In this document: positions 35,901 through 48,239 of the stretch, piece by piece
Layout of the letters: every line of letters begins with the position of its first letter
Numbering within the stretch: position 1 is the stretch's first letter
Assembly (NCBI RefSeq): GCF_040807025.1
Contig: NC_090943.1
Span: 140,826,764 to 140,890,763 of the forward strand
DNA from: Struthio camelus
Lineage: Eukaryota; Chordata; Aves; Struthioniformes; Struthionidae
Length of the DNA: 64,000 bases
Reading direction: 5' to 3'
The notes under the pieces: generated by a model
What the model was told of the DNA's origin: nothing
Seen by the model: only the letters and a program-made list of their open reading frames with translations
Database searches by the model: none
Program-made: the position numbers and the translations under genes

Positions 35901-37539
35901 TACACACACACACAATGGAGGAAATCGTTGGAAAATTTCTGATAAGAATCCAAGCCTATTAAAAACTGCCATTTTCAAGAGAAAAATGGACATATATTAT
36001 TGCACTTGGGCTTCCAGAAGTCATGCTTCAGAGGTATAACAACACCACTCTTTGATGTTACATACAACATCTTCTCTATCACATCATCAAGCCTTAGAGA
36101 AAGCAGACCAAACATGTTTCTTGCACTATTTTGCGGGGTTTAACAGGAAGCGTTAGGATTCAGACTTGGACTCTGCAATTGTTCGTTTACTCTTTATTTA
36201 TTTAAGAAGGAAGAAAACCCTTGAGTAGGGAATCTTATTTCAAAGATACCCTGGCAAGGCATTGCAGTAGTTTCATACGCTCTATCTGTAAGAAAGCATG
36301 CATCTTGAAGATACACCTAATTAAGATAACACATTATTATCCCAAAATCCATACGTCAGATTTGGCATGGAAGTCAGGAATGAAAAGTATCTGACAGCTG
36401 ATTGTGTCACTCTTTTCTTGTCAAGATGGCCTATTATCTGAGGAAACTGCAATTTCTAAATACTGGGGGGAGTGACATAGAAAGAACAGCAGCTCCAAAG
36501 TAGCTGCAAATGAGCAGAAGGAAGAATAAATGGTGATGTCACCAGCAAAAGCATTCAGGGCATGACTCTCCCAAATTGAACACATAAAACAGCAACGCAG
36601 CTGGGGGGAGGGAGATCAGAGAACCTGAAGCATCTTTTGTAGCTTTCTACATCCAAGGTAGCTGCATTGCTTTTATTCTGGAGTTGGTTATGTTTGCTGT
36701 TTTGGCCTATATCCAACTCAGTGGGGACCAGCAATTAATGAATTCTGACCAGAATGAAACAAACGTCCCTTTCACGTATTAAAAATCTACTTGTCTCTCA
36801 GAGCTTCTCTCAGATGTGTTTAAAAGCCCAGTGCCATAAATTAGTATATTTCAACTGATTTCAGTGCGTTTGAAAAAACAATGACAAAGCAGCAGCAACA
36901 AGTAACAATAAATTGTGCGCTAAAACGACAGAATACGGCACCCCAAAACCCTTCATGGTCCTTCCTCATCCTGATCACTGCCTGGTGTAAATTATCTTAT
37001 AATATCCACAAGGCTTTGAAAACCCGCTCCAGCTAAGACTTAGTGTCTTGCAGCTTCAACTTTCACAGCAGTCAAAAATGAATCGAGTGCTCAGAGGATT
37101 TTGCAGCATTTGATCACTGCTCTGCTCTCAGTAGAAGTTCTAACACACACAATGCTTGCAAAAGGGCAGAATGAGAGAAAATTTTTATATGAACTGTAAG
37201 ATGCAAACTCTATTTGAGAATAGTTGTTATTTTTATGTCCTTGATAAAATAGCTGTTAGTATACTAAACACATTCTTCCTGGCTTTCAAGTAGCATTGTG
37301 CCTTTTATAAATGGTAAAAAGCGTATTCTGCATCTGGTGAGCAAGACAGTAGGTAAAGACTAGATCATTGTGTACAGGGAACTGTTTTAAAGCCCATTAA
37401 ACCTTCATCTTTTGCAGCAAAATCTCAGGGTTACAGGGTTGTTTCAGGTTAGGCAGTCTAAATCATTATTGTTTACCTAAGTAAACCAAGAAGGAACTCT
37501 GCAGGAGATTTTGGCATTTCACCTGTAAGATGACAAAAG

Positions 37540-37720
37540 AGTCATTATCAAGCATTGGACTGAGGTTCGCCAGAGCTAAGATCAAGTCCTGTCTACGCCA
37601 CAGCCTTTCAAAGGACACTGAATAAACATTTCATCTCTGTGCCTCAGTTTTCAAGTCTACAAAACAGGGATTTCTTCTACCTCAGAGATGTGTTTTGAGT
37701 TAAGTAGCCAGCTGTCTGGT
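37540..37720 (-). repeat. MIR-like SINE fragment in the large CLC intron
   Basis: CATCTCTGTGCCTCAGTTTT followed by CAAAACAGGGATTTCTTC and CTACCTCAGAGATGTG matches the MIR core in reverse orientation, flanked by diverged sequence. Confidence 0.6.
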
Positions 37721-40700
37721 TTTATGGGCACCATCATCATGGTGAATAAGCAGACAGATAAGCCCATAGCCTCAGCATAAAAATGCAAAGGCTGCTGTAA
37801 GTAAAGAGTAAACACAAACTTTTCTTTCAAACCTGCAGAAAGGCTGGATTCTAGAAAAGGATGAAGAGTTAGGATCAAATTTGTATTTCCCTATAAGCTG
37901 GCTTGTTACCAGACAGATTTTCAATTTCAGACGAACCTACCACACATTCAAACGACAGGACAAGTATGTGATCAGTCTTTCCATTCACACACCAGTTTTC
38001 CCCATGCCTATATTTGATTTCGACATTTAACAACAATCTGCACTTGCCTAAAAGCCACCCACATACTGCTGTGAGGCTGCATGCGTTTTTAATTTGGCTT
38101 TTTTGAGTTAGCACACAGCCTCTGTAGCACTCCAGTCTTCCCTCCAAAGGGCTCAGTCAGAGTCCTACAACACCTGCACAACTGTTTGTAGACCAAAACA
38201 GGCTCACTAATTTTGAAAGTATCAAATAATGTTGTTCTTTGGAAGAAAAGTATCACATTTAGGATACAAAACAAAACCACTCTGTAAACCTTCCTCCATC
38301 TGTGCTATTCATGACCTGCAATGCCCCAGGACCCTGACAATACATGGGAGGATCATAACGTCAAGGGCTTTTGTTGAAAGTGCTGGATTCCATTTATTTT
38401 AATAGGTAAGATTACTGTATAGTGTATCATTGAAATTAACTGGATCAACTTTTCAAAAGCAGGAGCCTGGACTGTAAAAACAAACAAGGTACTCCCAGTC
38501 TCCACCTTCTCACAAGAAAATCAAGTCATCACAGAAGCACTTTGATATTGTAGTCAGCTCCCCAGTCTGCATACCTAAAAATAGTTTTCACGCCCCCGCC
38601 CCCTTTTTCTTCTTTGTTGGCTCAGTTTGCATTCAGCATTCAAACCTCTGCCAATGGTGTATATAGCTTTGATCAGACCTGGAAGAATCACCATTTGTGC
38701 AGAACTTACAGCAAGGCCACAGAGAGGAGGAAAAGAACAGGCTGTGCATGATCCTCTAGTGAGAAACAAAACCTCATTTTTATCTCCATATATTGCATGA
38801 ACTTTGCAGACTTCTGTGTTTGATTGAGTAACTTTGCATTCCTGCGATCTAAACTTAGCAACCTCTCAATAACAGAGCCAGAAGAAAAAGGCTCTCCAAG
38901 TAGTTTTCAACTCTGTATCAGTTATTTCAAGAGTGCCAAGCAGCAAGGCTGCGTTAGTATTAAGGTAGATCTCTCTAAGCTCAGTAATTAGTTCATGAAT
39001 TAAATGTTTCGGGTCTCATTTCATCTTTAATTTTCCACTTGTCCCTAAGCTGTTGCACCACACTGCTTACTGAAGGTGAGTACTCTTCCTCTTGCTAGGA
39101 AAAATAAAGCTACTGCCCTGTTAAACAAGCGTGTGGACTCTGTGCATACATGGGCGTGCACACACCTCGAGAGCAGTGTTTCATTCATCCCAAATGGAAG
39201 GGCAGATTTAAAAAAAGTACCAGAAACCATACCTGCAGTCTGACATATCTGTAACATTTTGCAATGCTATACCCCCTTTCCCACAGCACCTATCAATATG
39301 TAATATTCTGTTTTACCGAAAAGCTTGGCACAAAACATTCCTGACTCACAGCTGACCAGAGGCAAGTCGTACCTAATAAACTGCCGTAAAATGTACATAC
39401 ACACTACTTTGGATCAATGATTTCTCTGTTAAAGGATGTTACTCTGCAATACAGCTTTAAGTTTTCAACTTTGTCATATTTTCTAAACTCTGATCTCTTC
39501 AATTTACTTTCAGTTATGTGACATTCCCCTTTAGTGGAGTGAAAGCATGCATTAGCTAAACAATGTGGTTTGGATTTAGTGTTCCCATGCATCATCATGA
39601 AAATGTTTGTCTCAGCAATAGTGTCATTATTGTTACTGGGAACAGCTGCTCTACCATGTCTTTTGATTGTGAAAAGCAGAGCGTCTCCCTTCTCATACCA
39701 GTTTACAAGGAGAGAAATTAAAGCAAGGCTATCAAATACAAGGTTTCTGAGTACATAGCGTTCTGTACCTGGCTTCCTCCTACCGCAAAGGAAGCTGAAA
39801 GTGCAGCGCAGCAAGAACAGCAGCAAAATACATACTGCAAATATAAATGTAATTTGTCTCCCTCTGCTGGTAGTTCTTTTGACTCTAGACGGGGAACTAA
39901 TCTAGGGCAGAAATCCTCCTCTCAGGTATGGATCTCTGGCAGTTCAGCTTCATTAGACATGACATCCTTTGAGCAAGAATTAGAGCAGGGGGGTGGCTGT
40001 TGACCAAGCGGATGATAAATATCTCCACTGACTTTCTGAAATGGAAAGACTCCCAACCTCACTGAGACAAGTCTTCACATCCAGCTCTGTGTAGGAGCAA
40101 CAGTCCCACCGGGTTCGCCAGTACTGTCAGAACAACTACGCCGTGCTCCACAGGCCTCGTACAGCTTGGCTCATGTAAGCTGTACATTTTTTAAGGAAAT
40201 CACAAATTAAATCTATTCACATGATTACAGATAGGATCAAGGTCTAACTCACCTTTTAGAACAAGATCTTCAGAAGAAATTAAGCTTTTTGTTTTAAGAT
40301 GAATTTTCAAATAAAATCTGTTTCCTAGAATATTAGACCTTCTGAAATCTCTTCAGATGAGAAATTGTGCTTTCAGTCACTGGCAATAGCTACTAATTTC
40401 TGGAAACCCAAGCCTTTGTGTGTATCTTTTCAACTACAAGAAGAATAGGGTGTTTTTGAATATAGTGTTCTAAATCAGGAAAGAAATAAGTTCCATATTC
40501 AAAAGGGTCTTAGATTTCCAACTTTGTTGTGAAAATGGGAATTAGACACTTTGAGCACTTCACTTAACGTTGAACAAACTTAGTTTGGGTAAGGTAATTA
40601 CATAGTCAATATACTCCCATATAGTATATCAAAACTTGAAATAAAATAACACATGGAACATAAAAAGGAATACGGTAAACTACAAGGTTTTCTGACATCT

Positions 40701-43700
40701 CTACCTACAAAAACTTTGTTTTCGGTCCCAAAAAAATAATTTCCTTCAACCACAAACGCTGAAGTTTCAGTAAACTTGATGGGTGGGAAGAGATAGGGTT
40801 TCCTAGGTGAAAAAATACACACAAAAATGCAGGCACAATGCCAGAAATGTCACATCCTGTACAGAAGTAGCAGAAAACCAAGTTTTACCCAATATATATT
40901 CTGTAAAGTCAGCTTACAGTCAGAGACAGTGTGGTTTCTGCATAATTACTTTATCCCAATCAAACTAAATCAACCCAAAAAACATTTTTCTTTCAGCTAA
41001 AAGACAGACAAACAAAATGCAGAGTAACAGCTAACAGCTGTGTAGGTAAGAGTGCAAAGGCAAAACAGGGAATTGCAACCTTGAGCCTTACAATAGGAGA
41101 CCTATGTGTGACACAGATCTGAGATGTTCAGGCATGAAGCAAATGGCCCATTTGTTATGGTAAAGTTCCCAAACAGTTTACTTGGTGGTATTCATCAACC
41201 CAGTAGTCTCTCCGGGACAACCGTATCACAGCTATTTTCAAGGCAGAAATTAAGATAGCTGGGCACTACTCCAGCTTCTGCCTCTCTGTATTGCATCTCA
41301 TCAGAGGAAGAGCAGGTGAGAAATCCTGGTCTCACAAGCCACCAATATCCATCTGCTTCTCTTCAGTCAGCACTGGGAGTATTTAACTGCAGTACTGAAA
41401 CCGTGCTCCTTCATTTCCCTTTACAAAAGTGAAACAAAGGCAAGGGAAGCCATGGACATCAGAGTAGTTTCTGGGAGACACGTGTCATTCCTCAGTGTTG
41501 CAAATATGGAGGGGACCTACATGTACTGCGGAATGCATAAGATTCTCAGAAGAACGCATCTAAGTAGACAGCATGTTATTATCTGTCTTGGTGGAAGAAA
41601 TCAGAGAGTGCATAAGTGTCACAAAGCAGCGGCAGGGGGAGGGAAGTTACCGGAGGTGGGAGGATGTACTGTATAGCAGCAAAAGTGTCACTGATGACCA
41701 TGAGGCATCATCCACATTATATTCTATGCTATATTCCAGCCATGTCCACAGCCAGGGAAAAGAAACTAGTTACCCACAGCTTTCCTCAACAAATCCTTCA
41801 TGTCTTCTGTTTTACTCTGCTTTACATTATAAAGTAACTCCTGGCAAAAGAAGACGGAGCAGCAAAACACAAGTGATGATGTGTCTAATCTCTTCATCAT
41901 GTCACAGAACCACCTCACTGCCCCACACTGGCCCTATATCGGAACACTGTAACACATGTGAGAGCGAAAAAATAGCTCTATTTTTCACTTCTGGCCTCAC
42001 AGAAACCAGGCAGAATCACAACTCTCTCTTTTCCCTCTGGAGGAGAATCTGGAGCCACAAACTAGAGCAGCCAAAACAAGAGAGAGCCAGGGGACCTCCC
42101 AGGCAACTCCTTGGTATGCATTTACAGCCTCACACAGTGTCTCTGGCACAAGCCTCCTGGGAAGGAAGGCAGTAGCGCTATCCTCAGGTCTCTCTGAAGA
42201 ATGACTTCCAACTGGAGTACAGCTGCCTCCCCAGCCAGGAGGGCATGCAATTTTGGACATGCAGTTTACAGCTCTCACTGGACTCTGGACTAACACCTTC
42301 ACAACAGGCCAGCTCCCTTTCTGCAGCTGCTGGGAGCACATGGGGGAGGCATTCCACCTTGCAGTGCAAAAGAATAGCTTGTTTTATTTTGATATGCAAG
42401 TATCATCATCTTTGTGGGAGAAATGAAGGGGAAAAGGCAGGTTCTGAACCCTCCACATAGTACACAGTAAGCTGAGCATCCTTATTGATTCCATGCACCA
42501 AGTTTGCCAGTCACACGTTCCTCAGACTGAATTCTGCAAGGGTTTCCCAGGCATGCACAGAGCAATGCCTATGGCAAAGCGTCAAAAGTATTACTCTAAG
42601 GAAATCTTTGTTTTGGAAACTTGCTTCTCAGCTACAATTTGCTTCCTCTTTAACAAATTTTAAGCCAAGGAGTTTTCTTTAGTAATTGTTTTTGTTTTTA
42701 GTCTCTATTGTTTACTCAAATGGGGAAGATAACAGCTTCAGGCTAAAGTCCCCCATGGAAAAACGTGTTTGGTGATCTCGTCTTAATCCCCAGTGGGTAA
42801 CCATCCAGATCACAAAGAGTAGCAGAAAAACCTGGCCTCACTAAGCAGTGCTGGAAAGGTTGTGTTTTGTTTTAGGGTTTTGGGTTCTTTCAGCAGAATT
42901 TGGATATCTGGGTGTTTGCTATAGGCCAGCACAGAGGTACGTTTGTAGACCCATGCAAGTCCTAGTCAACACTGCTTGGCCACACTCCTTGCTTTTGTAA
43001 GAACTGACATTGACCTTTTCTTTTCAAAGGTCAGTATCATTTGTATATATTAAAAAAATAACAACACTTTGTCCTTGTACAGCTACTCTCCTCACTACAG
43101 TTTCCAAGTATGGGCAGACACTGCATATCTTTTGCATTCAGTCCAAATTTACAGGGTTTCAACCATGCTTATTTCATGAGAAGAAATGGCATAGAAACAC
43201 ATGCAAGTGAGGAACAGTATTAAAAAGTTATAAGCTACTCCTGCCTTTATGTAAGGATCTTGCAAGCTCAGCAGACGGCTCACTTCTTTTCCTTCCTTAG
43301 CTCTTTGCTCCCATTTTTTTTAACTAATACAAACATTTTTGCGCTAGAAGAAACCCATCTGAGGATCAATGCTAATGCCCTAACCTGCTCCCAAGAAAAA
43401 CATTGGTGCAATTATTCTTGCCTCTTCTCCATCCACCTTTTTTAAAACATGTCAGCCGAGCTACATTTCCACCACTTTAAGCATGGGGCAGAGGCATTGT
43501 TAATGTATGAGATGGAAAAACAAATTATTATTTTTCTGCCCTGTGGCCAATGTTACCGCCACAAGGGATTGCACTAGATCTCATACAGCATGAGATTCAC
43601 ATTTCTTGTCTTGGTCTTAACCGTTACATGCTGCTAGAGCTGTAATTTTATGGGTAAGATGGAAAACCCTAACTACTTATGGTTATGAATATAATAATTC

Positions 43701-45936
43701 CATGACACATCACATTTTTGAAGGCTTATTTCAGAGGATGGCTACAGAGCATCCACTTCATGGTGTTGGTGAGAGGCCAAAGTCAGACATCAAAGTCACC
43801 CGTGGTCTCCACCCAGGACAAAAGCACCCAGAACTCATCACCCGAGTTCTCAGACTGCTGGGCACACACCGGGGAGAGAAGACTGTGTCGTCAGCACACC
43901 ACAATGCAGTACGTGCTTCCAGGCAGCCTCTCCTTATGGGTTTCACTAGATTAAGCAATAAATATTTACCTAGCCAAAAAACCCTTTGCCATTTCTTTGT
44001 CAACTATTAAAAGTATTACATCAGTTCTACTCAAACAGTCATTTATGCCAGAACTGACAGAGAAGAGGCTTTTTCATTTACCCCATCTAAGGCTCTAATG
44101 GTGTTTTTTGATAGACAATTATTCCAACAGAATTTATTCACAAAAGAGCTCTGGGGATTAAGCAAACCACAGTCTACCAGGATTATCAAGTAACTTCAGA
44201 TTTTCTATAAAGCTGCTTCGTTTTGGGATGTGCTAAGGACCAAGCTTAGTTCCACAAAACTCTGCTCTGCATTACAAAACACAACAGTATTTACATAAAC
44301 TCAGAACACTCCTCAACAGCCCAGGACTCTCACTGCCAGATATTTGACGAATTAACAGGGAAATGATGAGACTATAAATTGAATTTAAAAGGAACTTTGG
44401 CCAGATCAGTTGTTAGCATGTTTTCTAGTTTTATTGCCACAGATAGCCGAGAACTAAAATAATACACTAGATTACGGCATATAACATCTTCCTATCAGTG
44501 CACCCTGTAGATTGTCACCCAGATATTTAGGTTTTAGTGCTTTAGCATATCTCTTATATAATAACATTTACAATAGCATCACCATGAGAGAACAAGTAGA
44601 CCTATAGGAGAGTGCACTTACTGAAGCCGTTACTCCACCAGATCACTGCAACCCAAACAATCCCCACTGTAGAATTCTCTCATTCCAAGCAGTTATTTCC
44701 CTTCCTAAAAGGTTCATACAGGTGTCTTGCCTGTCAGTGAAGCAAGTTCACAATTTTTATTAAATATTCACTCCTTCCACTTCTTCATCCTCCAAAGCTA
44801 CAGCTGACCACAGAGCTATAAGGTAGGTTGGTGTGATCCAGCTGCTCACAGTTCATCCTTAAGACATTTTTATGAAGCAGGCAAGGAGACAAGCGCTAAG
44901 CAAATTTCCACTGAGGATACACTGATGACTTTTTCTTATCCAAATTAACAAAAGAAAATACTTTCACCCTTGTTTTCTTTCTCTCAGGTAGCTCCCAACT
45001 GCCATCCAATTAAGGGGATAAACCAGAAGTGGGTTAAAAAAAAATCTCTACAAGGAAAGATGCAAGAATACTGTGATCATTCAGGACAAACGATATTATG
45101 CAGATTATGAAAAACAATGATATTAAAATACAAAACTAACGGACAATGTGTTTGTGCTAGGGTTATTGGAAGCCTAACGGGACCTTGTTGTGCATATTCC
45201 TGGGCAGCTGCATATGCATCTTCTCCTTTACTCTAGGATACCCAATGTGGGAATTAAGTTATTGTCTGCTCTGCTCATGACTCACCACTCAAAGGAGAGT
45301 CTTAAGGTCCATTCCTGAAAGGATGGATTCACTCTTGTAAATGTAGGAAATAGAGTACCAGCAACACATTATTTATCAGGATATTTATCAGGGTTTGGTT
45401 TTTAAGAGTTCTCAGCACAGCAAGGATTCCCTTAGCCCAACTCTTGCTTAGAGTAGAGCGTTACTTCCAGTGAGTGATTTTGTTGTTTATCTAGTCTGTG
45501 ATATGATTTACGTTAACTCATTTCCTGTAAAAGCATACACCAGTAAAATGACAAAAATGTGAAGAATGAGCAGGCCGACTTCAAATCGGCATGTGACATT
45601 GTATGAGCAGCTAGATCAAAATCCTCTTAGAAGACTACTGTAGTGCACATTTAAGACTCTGAAGACTCTGAATTTTCCCTTTTTCGGAAATTCTCACAAA
45701 ACAGCTGTTTCTGCAGTTCACAATAAAGCATTGGTGCTGTTCAATAAATCCCTGATGCAATTGATAACCAAGACCTTCATGCTTTCCTAGATAAAGGGAC
45801 ACCTGCTGTTCATGCCAAGGAAAGTAGGAGCAAGCTTCGTATCTATCTCACATAATCTTGATAAACATGTGCATAAAGAAAACATCTGAAAACTGGCCGG
45901 AAGCACCATCTAATATCAAATTGATGGTGCTTTTAC

Positions 45937-46116
45937 CTTTTAATAGTTCCCTGGAACACCTCTGCATGGTCTGGCTTGGACCTGTAAACCACTGGAAATC
46001 CACCATGGCTCGTACTTCTAAGAAGCCAAGCCAACGAGGCAACGTTTTCCTTTAGGTGGAGGACTCTGACACGAGGCTCCATGACATCTCTGGCAGAGAA
46101 CAATTCCAGGTTCAAC
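45937..46116 (-). CDS. CLC gene exon encoding CBS domain 1
   Basis: This 180-bp exon follows a good acceptor (TGTGTCTTTCAG) and ends at AAAAG before the donor GTAAAA. It starts with the third base of a codon and ends with two bases of the next. It encodes about 59 residues. SARDVMEP resembles the start of CBS1 in CLC-6 and CLC-7 (ASDIMEP, AREVM). LRSTSHGGFPVV fits the CBS1 core, where the FPVV strand helps form the nucleotide-binding fold. The final GTIKR corresponds to the GLILRSQL segment that ends CBS1. The upstream exon was not identified with confidence; it must end with two bases of a split codon. Confidence 0.88.
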
Positions 46117-48239
46117 CTGAAAGACACAGAGCAGACAGCCAAAGGACTATTTAGTAAACAGGAAATGAGGCGTACTGTACCACGTTAGCATTTGACGAGC
46201 TTATAATGTTTTGGTAAATTACTTCAAGATGGAAATCAATCTGTTTTATTTGCAAATGTAAAAAAAAAAAAGTAATTACCCAATAAAAGTGCTTATCAAG
46301 CATTGCCTCTCTTTGTATAAGATACATGATAAATTCAACCATATGCATGACATGGTCATCCTAGACAGGATATCATCATAAGAGTCATTTATCAATTTTC
46401 ATGACTTTTCTCATTAAAAAAAAGATTCTTAGTTTAATCTGAAATCCTCTGAAATTCTGGCTGAGATCACATACTTTAAAGTTAAGTACTTCAGAGAAAT
46501 TCAAGCTTCCACTCACCATTGCATTTTTTTTTTTTTTTGTGGTAGTAGCAACTGGAAAGCTGGCCCTTCCAAGATTTTTCACAAATCAAACACTATTTTT
46601 CTAATATTTCCTAACATTTTTCAGTTTCTAGGCAAGGTTTCAGGAAACAATGCCTGAACATACATTAATTGAAAAACGTGTGTATACCCACTATTTCTGA
46701 GAGTAGAGTGGAATGAAAAATAAAAAATACTTTCTGCAAAATTCAAAGTAATTTCTGTGGAGTTATATCAGGCCAGATTCTGACTACAGAGTTCAGTGAA
46801 CTGCTCTAGTTGTAAACCTGTTTTATATTTTCTGTTTTCAAAAATACATTCATTATTCTGATTATCATCTGGACATAGCATAAGCCAGAATCCCGTTCAG
46901 ACAAGGGCTGACATAAACCACAGACAGAGACAACTGGAGCATAAATTTGCCCACATCCTGTTTTACCAATGTACCTTTCATCCCCGTGGTAAAAGCAACT
47001 ATTTCCGTTGGCTGTTAATTATTGTCCTCCCTCCTGAAAGACACAAGGTTATTTTTTCAAGCCAGTTACTGTGATGTCTTGTGATGTGACCACCTGCCTA
47101 CAACTGAACTGAGAAGACAATGCACTTCATATACATGGCACCTACACAGCTGGGAAATAAGTTTTTGCTTCTTCTAAACTGAGATGGACTTACATGAACC
47201 CTGGAAAAGAATAGTCTTATATGCTCTGAATCATGTCATACCCATTCCCAATTATATGGAACAGACAGTAGATAATGAAAATCTGGAACACCATCTTATT
47301 ACGGACCCACATTTCAAGGGAGCGGAACACCATCTTCTGGATAAATGAACCTCTCCGAACCACATTTTGTCACTGACTTAGAATGGGCAACAGTTTACCT
47401 TGCAAATCACAGGGGCAAGTAAAGAATATAGTACCAATTAGTGAGAATAAAGCCTAAATGTCCTGAAAAGATTTTCTTTTTTTTTCAGTTCTTAGTATCA
47501 CTGAAAGCTACCAGTTTTTGCAGCACAAATAATAGAACTAAGTGGAAAGCAAAGATTCTGCTCCAAAAGTTACTGTCAGAACTGTGCTACTGTGCCTCTT
47601 GTTTGGGGAAAACACTCTGCCAGGGAAATGAGGAGATTCCTGTTTCTCCTCCACTTCTCCATTTTCATATGCCAGATAAAAATCTGTATTTGCTTGCCTT
47701 AAGCTTTGCCTACATTCACTGTGCTGCTACTAAAAGTACTGTACCTAGCATGGCCAACACAATGAGAAAATATGATTAATGATAATAGGTACTTCCTGCA
47801 TTACATGAAGTATGTGCAAATCCTGAACGATTTTCAAGATTAGTAAGAGTAACGTGGAAACAGTGTTACACGACAGCAGTTTCTACACCGTATTTTGTAT
47901 CAGGACATAGGTTTCCCATCTCCATAACCTTCCAGTTTTGAATGTTCCAAATTATGCAAAAGTCCATGAAACATCCTTAGGTTTCCTCAAATCAGCCATT
48001 TCTATAAGAAGAACAGATAGTTTGTTGCATAGTTCTGTGTTCTTGGTTTTGCGGTGATAAAGTGTCCATGTTGTCTAGAGTAGCCATAGACCTTGTGTTA
48101 TCATAGGTCAGCTTTTTCAGACATAAGAAAAACACACTAAGGACTGGTGCTGATTCACTGTTCATTGCCAGTGGCATTTCTTTCAATTACTCTGTCTATT
48201 GCTGTAAAGAATACCATTGCTTTAAGGCAGAAGGGAAAA
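46117..48239. other. Probable CLC intron, no recognised exon
   Basis: Sequence upstream of the CBS1 acceptor. A minus-strand acceptor/donor pair near 46970-47040 encloses stops in all three frames. I found no CLC transmembrane motif. Confidence 0.45.

Larger units (their letters stand above)
32779..45936 (-). other. Large CLC intron (about 13 kb)
   Basis: This interval lies between the CBS1 exon and the next exon. It holds simple tandem repeats at its 3' end and a MIR-like fragment near 37.6 kb. Chance open frames occur, the longest being about 200 codons at 41573-42175 on the + strand and 140 codons at 39404-39826 on the minus strand. Neither has a recognisable domain. I see no further gene. 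Confidence 0.6.
29110..46116 (-). other. CLC-6/7-clade chloride channel/exchanger gene, 3' part (four exons and three introns)
   Basis: Four minus-strand exons join through GT-AG introns of about 13.2, 1.0 and 2.1 kb, and the reading frame closes at every junction. Together they encode about 210 residues: CBS1, a short linker, CBS2 and a C-terminal tail. CLC proteins are dimeric anion channels or chloride/proton exchangers; the CLC-6/7 clade acts in late endosomes and lysosomes, and its cytosolic CBS pair regulates gating. Family placement rests on ARDVMEP and GFPVV in CBS1 and on LGLRHLTVVD and GIITRKDL in CBS2. The linker is short and lacks the long serine-rich insert of CLC-6. The tail differs from both CLCN6 and CLCN7, so I infer a third paralogue and give no symbol. 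All exons are open with good splice sites, which argues for a live gene. The transmembrane exons are missing and should lie at higher coordinates. Confidence 0.85.

Noticed and set aside
39404-39826. 140-codon minus-strand open frame beginning with a hydrophobic stretch
   Set aside because: It lies in a CLC intron and has no acceptor that would join the flanking exon phases. No family is recognised.
41573-42175. 200-codon + strand open frame inside the CLC intron
   Set aside because: The longest unexplained frame, but low in structure with no motif, and an opposite-strand frame overlaps it. Treated as chance.
46966-47040. Candidate CLC exon between TGTCTTTCAG and AAAG/GTACAT on the minus strand
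   Set aside because: All three frames contain a stop within the segment.
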